A stretch of 64,000 nt of DNA, from contig JADJRD010000001.1 of the NCBI GenBank assembly GCA_016712405.1, positions 744,001-808,000 of the forward strand. The letters run 5' to 3'. Positions 35,906 to 45,885 of this stretch are shown one piece after another. The stretch is from Cellvibrio sp. GTDB taxonomy: Bacteria; Pseudomonadota; Gammaproteobacteria; Pseudomonadales; Cellvibrionaceae. The notes beneath the pieces are model-generated. The model had not been told where the DNA came from. It saw nothing but the letters and a program-made list of their open reading frames with translations, and ran no database searches. A program made the position numbers and the translations under genes. The first letter of the stretch is position 1. Each line of letters opens with the position of its first letter.

Positions 35906-38814
35906 CTTGCAACGATTTTGAATTACTGCGCCGCGAACCTTTAACCCATTTGCATTGTGTATTTGAGGAATATCGACATACAAAAACCGGGGCTCAACAT
36001 ATTCATTTGGCGGCTGAGAATGATGAAAATGTTTTTTTGGTGGCGCTGCGCACCTTGCCAATGGATTCAAAAGGTGTTGCGCATATTCTTGAACACACGG
36101 CATTGTGTGGTAGTAAAAAATATCCAGTGCGTGATCCGTTTTTTATGATGGTGCGTCGTTCGCTCAACACCTTTATGAACGCCTTTACCAGTTCCGATTG
36201 GACGGCATATCCCTTTGCAAGCCAAAATCTAAAAGATTTTAATAATTTATTAGACGTTTATTTAGATGCGGTATTTTTTTCGAGATTGGACGAATTGGAT
36301 TTTGCTCAAGAGGGACATCGACTGGAATTTTCTGAAGCAGAAAATCCTGAATCGGATTTAGTATTTAAAGGTGTTGTTTACAATGAAATGAAAGGTGCTA
36401 TGAGTTCTGTACCTTCCCAACTTTGGCAAAGCCTGTGCAAATATCTCTACCCTACCACCACTTATCATTACAATTCTGGTGGTGATCCTGAACATATTAC
36501 TGATTTAACCTATCAAGAACTGTTGGATTTTTATCGCACTCATTATCATCCCAGCAATGCCATTTTTATGACTTATGGCAATACGCCGGCAGCTGTACAT
36601 CAGGAAAAATTTCAGCAACAGGCATTAATACATTTTGAAAAGCTGGATCAAATTATTCAGGTTGAAGATGAGAAACGTTATTTTTCACCCATCGCCGTTG
36701 AAGAAGCCTACCCTGTCGATTCAGAAGAAAATATTGAACACAAGACTCACCATGTTGTCGGCTGGTTATTAGGTAAAACAACTAATCTGGATGATTATTT
36801 GGAAGCACAACTCTTATCGAATTTATTATTGGACAATAGCGCTTCGCCTTTACAGCACGCATTGGAAACCACCGAATTAGGTGAAGCGCCTTCACCACTT
36901 TGTGGACTGGATGATTCCTCACGCGAATTGGCCTTTGTATGTGGAATTGAAGGTTGTGCTCGAGAAGATGCTGAAAAAATTGAAGAATTTATATTGCAAA
37001 CCTTATCCGAGATTGTAGAGAAAGGCATTGCTAAAGAAGAAATCGAAGCGTCACTGCATCAATTGGAATTATCACAACGAGAAATTGGTGGCGATGGTTA
37101 TCCCTATGGTTTACAGCTGATTTTACAAGCTTTGACCGCAGCAACCCACAGAGGTGATGCTGTTGCCTTGATGGATCTGGATACCGCGTTAATAAAGCTA
37201 CGCGAGAAAGTTGCAGCACCGAATTTCGTTGCCGAGCTGATTAATAAATGGTTGATCAACAATAAACATCGCGTTCGTTTGACTTTCAGACCTGATACGC
37301 AATTTGCTGACGAACAAAATGCGGCAGAAAAGAATCGCCTGGAAGCAATCAAAAATAAACTTACTGATGAAGATAAAAATCTGATTGTCCAACGCGCTAA
37401 GGATTTACAAACACGCCAACAACAAATCGATGATGACAGTATTCTGCCGAAAGTAACACTAGTCGATGTTCCTGCAGAATTACATTACACACAAGGCAGT
37501 CACGAAACAGTCAATCAATACCCTTTAAGGCGTTATGCGGCGGGAACCAACGGTTTGGTTTATCAACAACTGGTGATGAAATTACCCGAGCTATCAGAAG
37601 AACAATTAATTTTGCTGCCGCATTATTGCCAAATTCTCACCGAAGTTGGCGTTGGTAATAAAGATTATTTACAAACCCAACAATTACAAGCCAGTGTAGT
37701 GGGATCATTAAATGCATTTTCAACCATTCGTTCCTTAGGTGAAAATGTTCAGACCTGCGATGGCTATTTAACTCTTTCGACCAAAGCGCTCGGACGACAA
37801 CATCAAGCCATGAATCAACTGATGTTGGATACGATTGAAAAAGTTCGCTTTGATGAGATTGAACGCATTCAAGAACTTATCACACAACAACGTGCAAGGC
37901 GCGAACAAAGCATTACCGGACACGGACACGGTTTGGCTATGACCGCCGCGAGTGCTGGCATGAGCCCAGTAGGAAAAATCTCACACAAGTTGAGCGGTTT
38001 GGAATCCATCCGTCATCTCAAACAATTAGACCAATCCTTGCAACAGAAAAAATCATTGGACGAGTTTATTTCAACGCTGATCAGCATTCATGAAAAAATT
38101 CGTCAGGCGCCCAAACAGTTTCTCTTAATTGGGGACGATGAAAAACTGAATGATTATTATCAAAGTCTGCAACAACATTGGCATCCAGCAGCAGAAAACA
38201 AACATTTTGTCCCATTTACTTTGGCTCCAGTGAGTGAACAAATTCATCAAGCATGGATCACCAATACGCAAGTCAACTTCTGCGCAAAAGCCTACCCCAC
38301 AGTAAGCGCTGATCATCCTGATGCAGCCGCATTAACAGTGTTAGGTGGCTTCTTACGGAATGGTTATTTACACAGAGCCATCAGGGAACAAGGTGGTGCC
38401 TATGGTGGTGGTGCGGGTCAAGATCATCAATCTGGATCATTTCGTTTTTATTCTTATCGCGATCCACGATTTACAGAAACCTTTGCTGATTTTGATCACT
38501 CAATTGACTGGCTGTTGAATGAAGCCCACTCAGAACAATCTCTTGAAGAAGCCATTTTGGGTGTGATTGGCAGCCTTGATAAACCCGGCTCACCGGCCGG
38601 CGAAGCCAAAAGTACATTTCACGCAGAGCTCTTTGGTCGCACTAAAGAAACACGTGAAATTTCTCGTCAACGAATTTTGAATGTCAGCATTGAAGACTTA
38701 CAAACAGTTGCTCAACATTACTTAAACCCTGACCATGCCAGCCGTGTGGTAGTGACACAGAATGAATTGTTAGCACAAGCAAAATTGGCAAATTTTGATA
38801 TTTGTTCATTATAA
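35902..38814 (+). CDS. M16C peptidase, presequence-protease (PreP) type
   Basis: A 970-residue insulinase-family zinc protease. The inverted zinc motif HILEH is at 61-65 with the third ligand expected in the later EMKGAMSSVPSQLW region (YNEMKGAM). RRSLNTFMNAFTSSDWTAYPF and the C-terminal IREQGGAYGGGAGQ are typical of the PreP/M16C clan, whose two bowl-like halves enclose peptides of up to about 65 residues. No signal peptide is visible, so it is probably cytosolic and degrades oligopeptides. ATGA overlap with the preceding gene. Confidence 0.93.
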   Translation: MTCNDFELLRREPLTHLHCVFEEYRHTKTGAQHIHLAAENDENVFLVALRTLPMDSKGVAHILEHTALCGSKKYPVRDPFFMMVRRSLNTFMNAFTSSDWTAYPFASQNLKDFNNLLDVYLDAVFFSRLDELDFAQEGHRLEFSEAENPESDLVFKGVVYNEMKGAMSSVPSQLWQSLCKYLYPTTTYHYNSGGDPEHITDLTYQELLDFYRTHYHPSNAIFMTYGNTPAAVHQEKFQQQALIHFEKLDQIIQVEDEKRYFSPIAVEEAYPVDSEENIEHKTHHVVGWLLGKTTNLDDYLEAQLLSNLLLDNSASPLQHALETTELGEAPSPLCGLDDSSRELAFVCGIEGCAREDAEKIEEFILQTLSEIVEKGIAKEEIEASLHQLELSQREIGGDGYPYGLQLILQALTAATHRGDAVALMDLDTALIKLREKVAAPNFVAELINKWLINNKHRVRLTFRPDTQFADEQNAAEKNRLEAIKNKLTDEDKNLIVQRAKDLQTRQQQIDDDSILPKVTLVDVPAELHYTQGSHETVNQYPLRRYAAGTNGLVYQQLVMKLPELSEEQLILLPHYCQILTEVGVGNKDYLQTQQLQASVVGSLNAFSTIRSLGENVQTCDGYLTLSTKALGRQHQAMNQLMLDTIEKVRFDEIERIQELITQQRARREQSITGHGHGLAMTAASAGMSPVGKISHKLSGLESIRHLKQLDQSLQQKKSLDEFISTLISIHEKIRQAPKQFLLIGDDEKLNDYYQSLQQHWHPAAENKHFVPFTLAPVSEQIHQAWITNTQVNFCAKAYPTVSADHPDAAALTVLGGFLRNGYLHRAIREQGGAYGGGAGQDHQSGSFRFYSYRDPRFTETFADFDHSIDWLLNEAHSEQSLEEAILGVIGSLDKPGSPAGEAKSTFHAELFGRTKETREISRQRILNVSIEDLQTVAQHYLNPDHASRVVVTQNELLAQAKLANFDICSL

Positions 38815-38938
38815 ATGACGGCGATATCTCAATTTAACCGGCTAAGTATTGGTGTTGGGGTGCAATCTGCACTAGGATTGCTAACCATTAATAACGCCCA
38901 GGTTGGGGCTTAAAAATAACAAGGCTAAACATAGACAT

Positions 38939-39802
38939 ATGATTGTTTCCCCTATGGAATATAGCGCAACAAGCCATCCTGGTTTGTTGCGTGACAACAA
39001 CGAAGATACTTACCTCTGTTTACCCGAGGCAGGTCTTTGGTTAGTTGCCGATGGAATGGGGGGACATGAAGCAGGTGAAGTTGCAAGCGCCATAGTGCGC
39101 GATACCGTATCGCAAAAAATCAAAACCAATCCTAATGCAGAACTGGCACTTAGTATTCAAGCCGCTCATCGTGCAATTTTAAACTCTGCTGCCAATGGCA
39201 TAGGTGCTATTGGCATGGGCTCAACCGTGGTCGCCCTGCAATCTCGCGACAAATCTTTTCAAATTGCTTGGGTGGGTGACAGTCGAGCTTATCTCTGGAC
39301 ACCGGATCGCAAAGGCGGTCGACTTGAGCGACTCAGTACAGATCATTCCTATGTACAAATGCTGGTAGAAAAAGGAGCAATATCACCAGAAGAAGCCGAT
39401 GTGCATCCTGAAAAAAATATTATTACGCAATGTCTGGGCATGCAGGAATTAGAACAGGTTGCGGTTGATTTAGTGCAAGGGCAATGGCAACAAAATCAAT
39501 GGATTTTGCTCTGTAGCGACGGACTCACCGATGAAATGAATGATCAAACCATCGCACAAATTTTATCGGTTTCAGACAATAGTTTGACCGCTGTCGATCA
39601 GCTTTTACACGCGGCCTTGACTAACGGTGGACACGATAATATTACCTTGCAAATTATCGAATCACCCGTCAAACCACACCCCTTTTGGTTATCAGTTAAA
39701 CAGTGGATTCCACATATTACGGGCAACACCTTTTTTGATGCTTGCCTGTTCGGCGCGACAATTGCGTTATTGGTTTCAAGTATCGTCAGCTTTTTATTTT
39801 GA
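38939..39802 (+). CDS. PP2C-type Ser/Thr protein phosphatase
   Basis: A 287-residue PPM-family phosphatase with a C-terminal membrane span. Metal-binding motifs appear in order: RDNNEDTYL, VADGMGGHEAGE, WVGDSRAYL, LLCSDGLTDEM and GHDNITLQI. A hydrophobic helix near the C-terminus (about 267-285) anchors it. It should oppose the kinase encoded 19 bases downstream. The start may be the ATG at 38939 or at 38954; neither has a strong ribosome site. Confidence 0.92.
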   Translation: MIVSPMEYSATSHPGLLRDNNEDTYLCLPEAGLWLVADGMGGHEAGEVASAIVRDTVSQKIKTNPNAELALSIQAAHRAILNSAANGIGAIGMGSTVVALQSRDKSFQIAWVGDSRAYLWTPDRKGGRLERLSTDHSYVQMLVEKGAISPEEADVHPEKNIITQCLGMQELEQVAVDLVQGQWQQNQWILLCSDGLTDEMNDQTIAQILSVSDNSLTAVDQLLHAALTNGGHDNITLQIIESPVKPHPFWLSVKQWIPHITGNTFFDACLFGATIALLVSSIVSFLF

Positions 39803-39821
39803 TTTAAGCTAATTATTAGTT

Positions 39822-42149
39822 ATGGCACTGCAAATACCCGGATATCGGGTAATACGAAAAATCAACCAAGGTGGCATGGCCACCGTTTACCTGGCGATAC
39901 AAATTAGCGTTGGGCGAATAGTCGCGCTCAAAGTAATGAATCCACTGTTAAATACCGATCCGGCATTTAGCGAACGTTTTCAATCCGAAGCAACCATTGT
40001 GGGTCAATTGTCCCACCCCAACATAGTGTCGATTTACGACATGGGGCAACATCAGGGATTAAATTACATCGCGATGGATTATCTGCCCAATGGTTCCGCG
40101 CATGAAAAAATGATGCGGGGCATCAGTGCAGAAGAAGCACTCTTAATCATCAAACAAATTGCCGCTGCATTGGATCATGCTCACGAAAAAGGTTATATCC
40201 ATCGCGACATCAAACCCGAAAATATTTTATTTCGTTCAGACGACACAGCAGTACTCACCGATTTCGGTGTAGCCAAAGGAATATCCCTCTCTTCGCGCAT
40301 GACACAAGCCGGTACAGTTGTGGGCACGCCTCATTACATGAGCCCGGAACAAAGCAAAGGCATCAATGTTGATGGCCGAGCCGATATCTACAGTTTAGGA
40401 ATTGTGTTTTTTGAAATGCTGACAGGCACTTTGCCTTATCAAGGTGATGAAGCAGTCACTGTTGCACTGAAACATATCAGCGCCCCTTTACCGAAATTAC
40501 CAACGCCCTATGCGGTTTATCAAAAACTACTGGATAAATTACTAGCGAAAGATCCACAACATCGTTTTCAACGCGGCAGAGAAGTGGTTGCGGCAATTGA
40601 AGAACTGGAAATTTTTCAACGCAACCCCGCTAATGCCCAATATCTTTCTGATCAGCCCAGTGTGGTGGGATTATTTCGCCAACTGCTGCAAACTTTAGCA
40701 AGAGCTATTTATTGGCGCTGGCGAAAACTACAACGGATACGTTGGTCAGGCCAGGGTGGGTTTTATTTTAAAACTGCGACAGATCTTGATCAGTTTTATC
40801 TCGAAACCGAAGCGCAAAATGCGAATAGACGCCATGAATTAAGAACGCAGGTTCATGAAGATCTGTTAGCAGAACGACAAAACAAATCTCGCTGGATTAT
40901 CGCCAGCCTCTTGTTCGTAATGGGATTAGGTGCGATTGGATATTATTGGAAACTATTTAACGAAAATAATACCTCTCTCATTGCAAATCAATCTTCAAGC
41001 CGCAATAGCCTAATAGCGTCTTCATCAGTCAGTAGCTCATCAACAAACAATAGCCTGCTCGCTGTCTCAGAATCTTCAAGTAGCACTGACACCACTCTTG
41101 CGCTCACAACTAAAAGTGCGTCGAGTGCCGCTTCCAGTATTGAATCTCTGGTTACAACATCCAGCTCATTTGCTGCTTCGTCTTCTACGCCATCACTCTA
41201 CGCATTAACCGTAACGCGCGATCCAGCGAAAGCCTCTGTCAAAATTTTAAATATTAAAGAGACTTATCAAGAGGGTGTTCAATTAAAACCCGGTGAATAT
41301 CATCTTGAAGTGAGTTATGTTGGTCATGAATCCCAACGCCGATGGGTAAGGATTAATGACAATAATTTGAGGGTGCAATTTATTTTGAAAAAAATTAAAT
41401 TACTCAAAGTAACTCCCATCACTAAAACCGTTCAAGCCGTTGCTCGCACCAAACCTCTAATGATTACCATTCCCGGCGGTAGTTTTTTTATGGGATCAAA
41501 AAATGATTCCACCAGTATGCCGGTACATAAGATAGATATTAAAAGTTTTAAAATCAGCCAATTTGAAATTACGTTTTCTGAATATGATCATTTCGCAAAA
41601 GACACCAAACGCAATTTACCCAGCGATAATCGTTGGGGCCGCGAAACACGCCCAGTGATAAATGTGAGCTGGGAAGATGCCAAAGCTTACACCGCGTGGT
41701 TATCTAAAACGACAGGCAAAACTTATCGTTTACCGACAGAGTCCGAATGGGAATTTGCAGCCCGCGCAAAAACTTCCACCGATTTTTGGTGGGGAAATGA
41801 TGTCAACGACGCACGCGACCGCGCCAATTGTCGTCGCGGTTGTAACAGCAAATTCTCTGGATTATTTGGCAGCAAAACGGCACCTATTGGTTCTTATCCT
41901 GCCAACGCATTTCAATTATTTGATACCTCAGGCAATGTTGCCGAATGGGTAGAAGATTGTTATGCGGTTGATTATGCATTGCATCCTAAAAATGGCACCG
42001 CTTATCAAATGCAACAATGCATTCGTCGTGTAGTCCGAGGCGGCTCAGCTAAAGATAATGCTGAGCGCATTACTAATTATGCGCGCGATTATTATCCACC
42101 TGAAATGGCACAGGAAAATGTTGGATTCAGGGTGGTTGAGGAGTTGTGA
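39822..42149 (+). CDS. Transmembrane Ser/Thr kinase with PEGA and FGE-sulfatase domains
   Basis: A 775-residue receptor-like kinase. The kinase domain (about 7-265) is complete: GGMATVYLA, K37 in VALKVM, HRDIKPENIL, DFGVAKG, and GTPHYMSPEQ. A membrane span (about 360-378) leads outside to a Ser-rich linker (about 385-460), a PEGA-like beta domain (about 465-525), and a formylglycine-generating-enzyme-like domain (about 545-773: PGGSFFMGS, VSWEDAKAYTAWLS, RLPTESEWEFAAR, GNVAEWVEDCY, RGGSAKD, NVGFRVV). The last domain often serves as a binding module when detached from FGE catalysis. Paired with the PP2C gene. Confidence 0.92.
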   Translation: MALQIPGYRVIRKINQGGMATVYLAIQISVGRIVALKVMNPLLNTDPAFSERFQSEATIVGQLSHPNIVSIYDMGQHQGLNYIAMDYLPNGSAHEKMMRGISAEEALLIIKQIAAALDHAHEKGYIHRDIKPENILFRSDDTAVLTDFGVAKGISLSSRMTQAGTVVGTPHYMSPEQSKGINVDGRADIYSLGIVFFEMLTGTLPYQGDEAVTVALKHISAPLPKLPTPYAVYQKLLDKLLAKDPQHRFQRGREVVAAIEELEIFQRNPANAQYLSDQPSVVGLFRQLLQTLARAIYWRWRKLQRIRWSGQGGFYFKTATDLDQFYLETEAQNANRRHELRTQVHEDLLAERQNKSRWIIASLLFVMGLGAIGYYWKLFNENNTSLIANQSSSRNSLIASSSVSSSSTNNSLLAVSESSSSTDTTLALTTKSASSAASSIESLVTTSSSFAASSSTPSLYALTVTRDPAKASVKILNIKETYQEGVQLKPGEYHLEVSYVGHESQRRWVRINDNNLRVQFILKKIKLLKVTPITKTVQAVARTKPLMITIPGGSFFMGSKNDSTSMPVHKIDIKSFKISQFEITFSEYDHFAKDTKRNLPSDNRWGRETRPVINVSWEDAKAYTAWLSKTTGKTYRLPTESEWEFAARAKTSTDFWWGNDVNDARDRANCRRGCNSKFSGLFGSKTAPIGSYPANAFQLFDTSGNVAEWVEDCYAVDYALHPKNGTAYQMQQCIRRVVRGGSAKDNAERITNYARDYYPPEMAQENVGFRVVEEL

Positions 42150-42155
42150 TTTAAG

Positions 42156-43181
42156 ATGGAATCCATCCTTACTCTTTTCACAATATTCAATTCAGGCTTT
42201 TCCATCATCAGTTGTCTGCTGTTGATTGTGATTGGCTTTCATAAAGCCGATGCACTTTTGCCAACAGCATCAGCAAAACTCTCCATGCTGTTAATGTTGT
42301 TAGCCTTGGCCACTTTACAACTTTTTCATTACTTGAGTTTAACCGGCGATATTCTGTTATTCCGCAGCGAGATTTATGGCGCAACTTTGTTTATTGCGAC
42401 TTCTAGTTTTTATTTATTCAGTCGCGCGTTTTTGCAACCAGACCAAGACAGTTTTCGAGCCTATCTTTTATTGTTACCGGCGGTATTGCCAATTTGGATT
42501 CCAGTTAAGTTTGTAATCCCTATAGCCTTCGTGTTCGGCACAGTCTATTCATTGTTTATTTGTTGGCAACTGTATCAATTGAGAGACAGTCGCAAATTTT
42601 TTCAGTTGGAAATGGGTGTGTTTATTGGATTTTCCTTCAATGCCATTTTGATTCTGCTGGTGGGTTTAACCGCAACTATTCTCAAAGAACAAATTTTTGT
42701 ACTCACCTACTCCAATCTGATTGGTTTTAGCATTCTGGCGATGATCTACCTACAACTGCGCTTTCCTGATCTCACCCAAAAAGCACAAGAAGTGGTTGCG
42801 ATGCGCTATGCCAGCTCAACCCTGAAGAATCTGGACACGCAAAAACTCAACAACCAACTCATTCAAATTCTCAAACAACAAAAAGTTTATAAAGATTCGG
42901 AACTCAGCTTGTCTGGATTGGCAACACAACTCGGCATATCCAATCATCAACTTTCCGAGTTGATTAACTCACATCACGGCCAAGGTTTCTCGCAATTGAT
43001 CCGCGATTACCGCGTAGCCGACGCCAAAACCCAACTGATCGAACAACCAAAAGCCTCTGTACTCTCAATTGGCCTGGATGTTGGCTTCAGCTCCCAATCC
43101 AATTTTTATACTGCCTTCAAAGAAATTACCGGTGAAACACCGGGGCAATTTCGTAAACGGTTGGGGATGGGAGAGGACTGA
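42156..43181 (+). CDS. Membrane-bound AraC-family regulator
   Basis: A 341-residue protein with six to seven N-terminal membrane spans (to about 210) and a C-terminal AraC-type DNA-binding domain (about 235-340: LSLSGLATQLGISNHQLSELIN, VLSIGLDVGFSSQSNFYTAFKEITGETPGQFRKRLG). Such regulators sense a membrane or periplasmic signal and act on nearby genes. It begins 6 bases after the kinase gene and precedes three small membrane proteins, its most obvious targets. Confidence 0.88.
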   Translation: MESILTLFTIFNSGFSIISCLLLIVIGFHKADALLPTASAKLSMLLMLLALATLQLFHYLSLTGDILLFRSEIYGATLFIATSSFYLFSRAFLQPDQDSFRAYLLLLPAVLPIWIPVKFVIPIAFVFGTVYSLFICWQLYQLRDSRKFFQLEMGVFIGFSFNAILILLVGLTATILKEQIFVLTYSNLIGFSILAMIYLQLRFPDLTQKAQEVVAMRYASSTLKNLDTQKLNNQLIQILKQQKVYKDSELSLSGLATQLGISNHQLSELINSHHGQGFSQLIRDYRVADAKTQLIEQPKASVLSIGLDVGFSSQSNFYTAFKEITGETPGQFRKRLGMGED

Positions 43182-43205
43182 TGTCCAACCTTTGTACATG
43201 AACCA

Positions 43206-43279
43206 GACCCCACCCTAACCCTCCCCTTCCCTGGGGAGGGAACTGGCTCCTCCTGGGAAGGGGGAGGCTGGGGGGGGTC
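43206..43279. repeat. GC-rich inverted repeat, locus 4
   Basis: Begins GACCCCACCCTAACCCTCCCC and ends GGGGGGGTC with internal inverted stretches (CTCCCCTTCCC and GGGAAGGGGGAG). It resembles the repeat at 52252-52325 more than loci 1-3, including the TAACCC and GACCCC outer motifs. It lies just after the AraC regulator gene. Confidence 0.7.
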
Positions 43280-43439
43280 CACCAAACTCCGTTTTTATCA
43301 TTTCGGAACCTCATAACCACCTGAATTCAAAAGAGTTTTTTTACCCTTCAAAATATCTGATCCAAATTTATCTTTTCGGAAGCTTTGCCTCTTCACACCA
43401 CCTAAATTGCCCTCACCGCAAACAAACGAGGAGTAATTT

Positions 43440-43811
43440 ATGGAATACCTGATAGTCAATCTAGCCTACCTAGCCATCAGCATAGGCGTCACCATTAAGG
43501 TGGGTTCAATGCTGCACAGGCATGGTACTGTGTTTTTAACTCACCACTTGCAGGGTTTGGATTCACTCGCCAAATCCATCAATAATCTTTTATTGGTGGG
43601 TTTTTACCTGATCAACATTGGTTACATCCTGATCGTGATGAATCTGAATCATTATCAACCGAAGACAAGCGCCGACTTTTTGAATTTTCTGTCGACTCAT
43701 CTGGGCGTGATTTTGCTGAGCTTGGGCATAGTCCATTTCTTCTTATTAAGAGTGCTGGTGGTATGGCGTCCCAAATTTTTTCACACTGGCGTCAATGCGG
43801 GGGATAAATAA
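43440..43811 (+). CDS. Small integral membrane protein, unknown
   Basis: A 123-residue protein with three hydrophobic spans (about 4-22, 46-67 and 86-108). A strong GAGGAG site precedes the ATG. No family recognised. It abuts the next gene (stop directly followed by its ATG) and belongs to a three-gene operon behind the membrane AraC regulator. Confidence 0.75.
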   Translation: MEYLIVNLAYLAISIGVTIKVGSMLHRHGTVFLTHHLQGLDSLAKSINNLLLVGFYLINIGYILIVMNLNHYQPKTSADFLNFLSTHLGVILLSLGIVHFFLLRVLVVWRPKFFHTGVNAGDK

Positions 43812-44228
43812 ATGAAAAACCTTTTTCCGTCTTATTTGGATTTACCAATTCTATTTGTATTGACCGGCACCATCAGCCCGATTGCCATAGTGTTATTTCT
43901 GCAAGATCCCAGTTATCCATTACCTATTTACGATTGGATCGCGAATTTTTGGTACATAGGTTGTAGCTTGATTGCGACTGAAGCCGTGGTACGACATATT
44001 TTCTTAACGGATTCTGAGAAATTACACATCAACATTAAAAATCATCACCTGCAAGTATTAGTGCGCAACCTGATGTTGGGTGTGATTTTAATCGTGTGTG
44101 ATTGGGCACCTGAAATCGACACCATCAATCAAGCGCTTCGTTATCTAACCGTCCGCCTTGGCATTACATTATTTTTGTTGGGCGCGTTGGTGATTTTTAT
44201 TGCACACCGCAGAATGGTTTCTTTGTGA
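43812..44228 (+). CDS. Small integral membrane protein, unknown
   Basis: A 138-residue protein with four hydrophobic spans (about 11-29, 41-60, 85-100 and 112-133). Its ATG immediately follows the stop of the previous gene. I see no catalytic motif. Tight packing suggests it forms a complex with its neighbours. Confidence 0.75.
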   Translation: MKNLFPSYLDLPILFVLTGTISPIAIVLFLQDPSYPLPIYDWIANFWYIGCSLIATEAVVRHIFLTDSEKLHINIKNHHLQVLVRNLMLGVILIVCDWAPEIDTINQALRYLTVRLGITLFLLGALVIFIAHRRMVSL

Positions 44229-44238
44229 GGAGAATATT

Positions 44239-44673
44239 ATGACCAATAAAACTGTTTTTGGACTGCTTGTTGGAGAAGTACTGATTTGTTTTGCCCCTAT
44301 CACTCTGCTCTGGGGATTTGGTGTCCTTATGTTCGGTGCAGTTGTATTTGATGGATGGGGCCTCGGAATCTGGATGATGCCAGCTTTCATTCTGTTGTTT
44401 TTAGGTGGGCTAGGTTTGATAGGACTCTTTCAAATTATGGTACATATTTATCACATTGATTTTGTAGAAGCTGAAACTGCAGTTTATCGCAAACTTTATG
44501 CGGGAATTTTGAGCTTGGCGATTCTGAGCATCGGGACAATGATTGGTAATGGGTTTTCTGTAGAGTTAATAGTTTTTTTGCTACCTGTCTTTTGTAGTTT
44601 GCACCTGATTTACCTTACAAAAAGCAAAAGAGGTATTACTCGCATTTCTCTCGATGGATTAGCCCAAAATTGA
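44239..44673 (+). CDS. Small integral membrane protein, unknown
   Basis: A 144-residue protein with four hydrophobic spans (about 6-32, 37-60, 78-98 and 101-122), ending in a basic tail. The ATG at 44239 follows AGGAG and lies 10 bases after the previous stop. Its stop codon falls inside the first copy of the direct repeat that brackets the next 3.6 kb. Confidence 0.75.
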   Translation: MTNKTVFGLLVGEVLICFAPITLLWGFGVLMFGAVVFDGWGLGIWMMPAFILLFLGGLGLIGLFQIMVHIYHIDFVEAETAVYRKLYAGILSLAILSIGTMIGNGFSVELIVFLLPVFCSLHLIYLTKSKRGITRISLDGLAQN

Positions 44674-44740
44674 TTACCAATAATGAATCCACCCAAACCA
44701 CTCATCTATTGCATAGCACAAACGACATAGGTATTCTCGC
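44668..44740 (+). repeat. Direct repeat, copy 1, left border of the immunity-gene segment
   Basis: About 73 bases closely matching 48283-48350. They share AATTGATTACCA at the start, an identical 25-base core (44695-44719 versus 48305-48329) and GACATAGGTATTCTCGC at the end. The two copies are in the same orientation about 3.6 kb apart. An inverted pair ACAACCCTG/CAGGGTTGT (44742-44785) follows copy 1 only. Confidence 0.85.
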
Positions 44741-44939
44741 AACAACCCTGCCGATTTCTATTAACTAATATTGCGTCAGGGTTGTGATTTACACCAATCG
44801 AACCATTGTCTATTTCTATGTTAATTTGAATTTATTGATTTCAAATAAATCTAACTGGTAATACCTATAGCCACAGATAAAATTATCTGATGATTCACAA
44901 AAATGCGATGCGAGTTTAATGAGATACTAAAGGAGTGAA

Positions 44940-45758
44940 ATGAAAATTCCACCACCAAGACTGCATATTATTTTTGCATCAAATGCGAGTTACGCAGTTA
45001 TTTTACGGCGAGGCCCCACGAAACATGTTGCGACCTTTGGGTGGGATTTAACCAATAATAAAATTGAATTGGGGCAATGGTTTTACGGTCGCATCTACGA
45101 ACATAGGTCGAGTCTGTCACATGACGGAAAATATTTTCTGTATGCGGCCATGAATTGTAAGTGGGATTCTGAAACGGGCGGAATTTGGGCTGCGGTTTCA
45201 AAAACTCCATATATCAAAGCCATCGAACTCTACTCAGACGTTCCAGAAATGGGCGGTGGCGGGCTGTTCGTATCAAACAACGAATATTATTTAAATGAAA
45301 TATTCTTTGAACCCACCAAATTTTTGAAAAAAAGCAGTGAATTTTTTTGCCTCAGCAAACCCGATCAACATTGTATGTACGGGACTAAAGGCGTTTATAT
45401 AGAAAGATTATTGCAGCGCGGCTGGAAATTTGAGAAACGGATTGAGCATGAGAAATACCACACTACACTCGTACTCTCGAAAATAATCTTTGATGGTATG
45501 ACCATTTATAAAAATATTATAAATAAATACCCAGCAAAAAAGACTGAATGGGAAGAACACACTTTGATTGCTGGTGATAACACAGTATATTTTTCAGATC
45601 ATTGGGAATGCGCAGATGTTATAGGCAACAGGATATATTTTACAGAGCTTGGCTTATTGAAGTGTATTGAAGTAACCTCTGATCCAGGCAACTTAGAAGA
45701 AAAAATAATTCATGATTTTAGTGGTTATCAATTCGAAGCAATTGAGGCGCCGTATTAG
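44940..45758 (+). CDS. Conserved-looking protein of unknown function
   Basis: A 272-residue soluble protein, no signal peptide. Repeated W-and-Y-rich segments (FGWDLTNNKIELGQWFYGRIYEHRSSL, LSHDGKYFLYAAMN, GIWAAVSKTPYIKAIELY) suggest a beta-propeller-like fold. A strong AAGGAG site precedes the ATG. It precedes SUKH and Imm22-like genes, so an immunity or effector-related role is possible, but I do not recognise the family. Confidence 0.65.
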   Translation: MKIPPPRLHIIFASNASYAVILRRGPTKHVATFGWDLTNNKIELGQWFYGRIYEHRSSLSHDGKYFLYAAMNCKWDSETGGIWAAVSKTPYIKAIELYSDVPEMGGGGLFVSNNEYYLNEIFFEPTKFLKKSSEFFCLSKPDQHCMYGTKGVYIERLLQRGWKFEKRIEHEKYHTTLVLSKIIFDGMTIYKNIINKYPAKKTEWEEHTLIAGDNTVYFSDHWECADVIGNRIYFTELGLLKCIEVTSDPGNLEEKIIHDFSGYQFEAIEAPY

Positions 45759-45885
45759 TTTTCAATAAATCTGATGCAGAATATAGAAAATTATTTTGAC
45801 AATACTTGCCCCATATAAAACTTACTGTAAATTTTACTAAAATTTTTATTGCCACCAATTCGATGCTAGGCATTAGGAACCAGTT

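Noticed and set aside
38815..38913. A 32-codon frame starting right after the PreP-like stop
   Set aside because: Too short, no ribosome site and no recognisable features.
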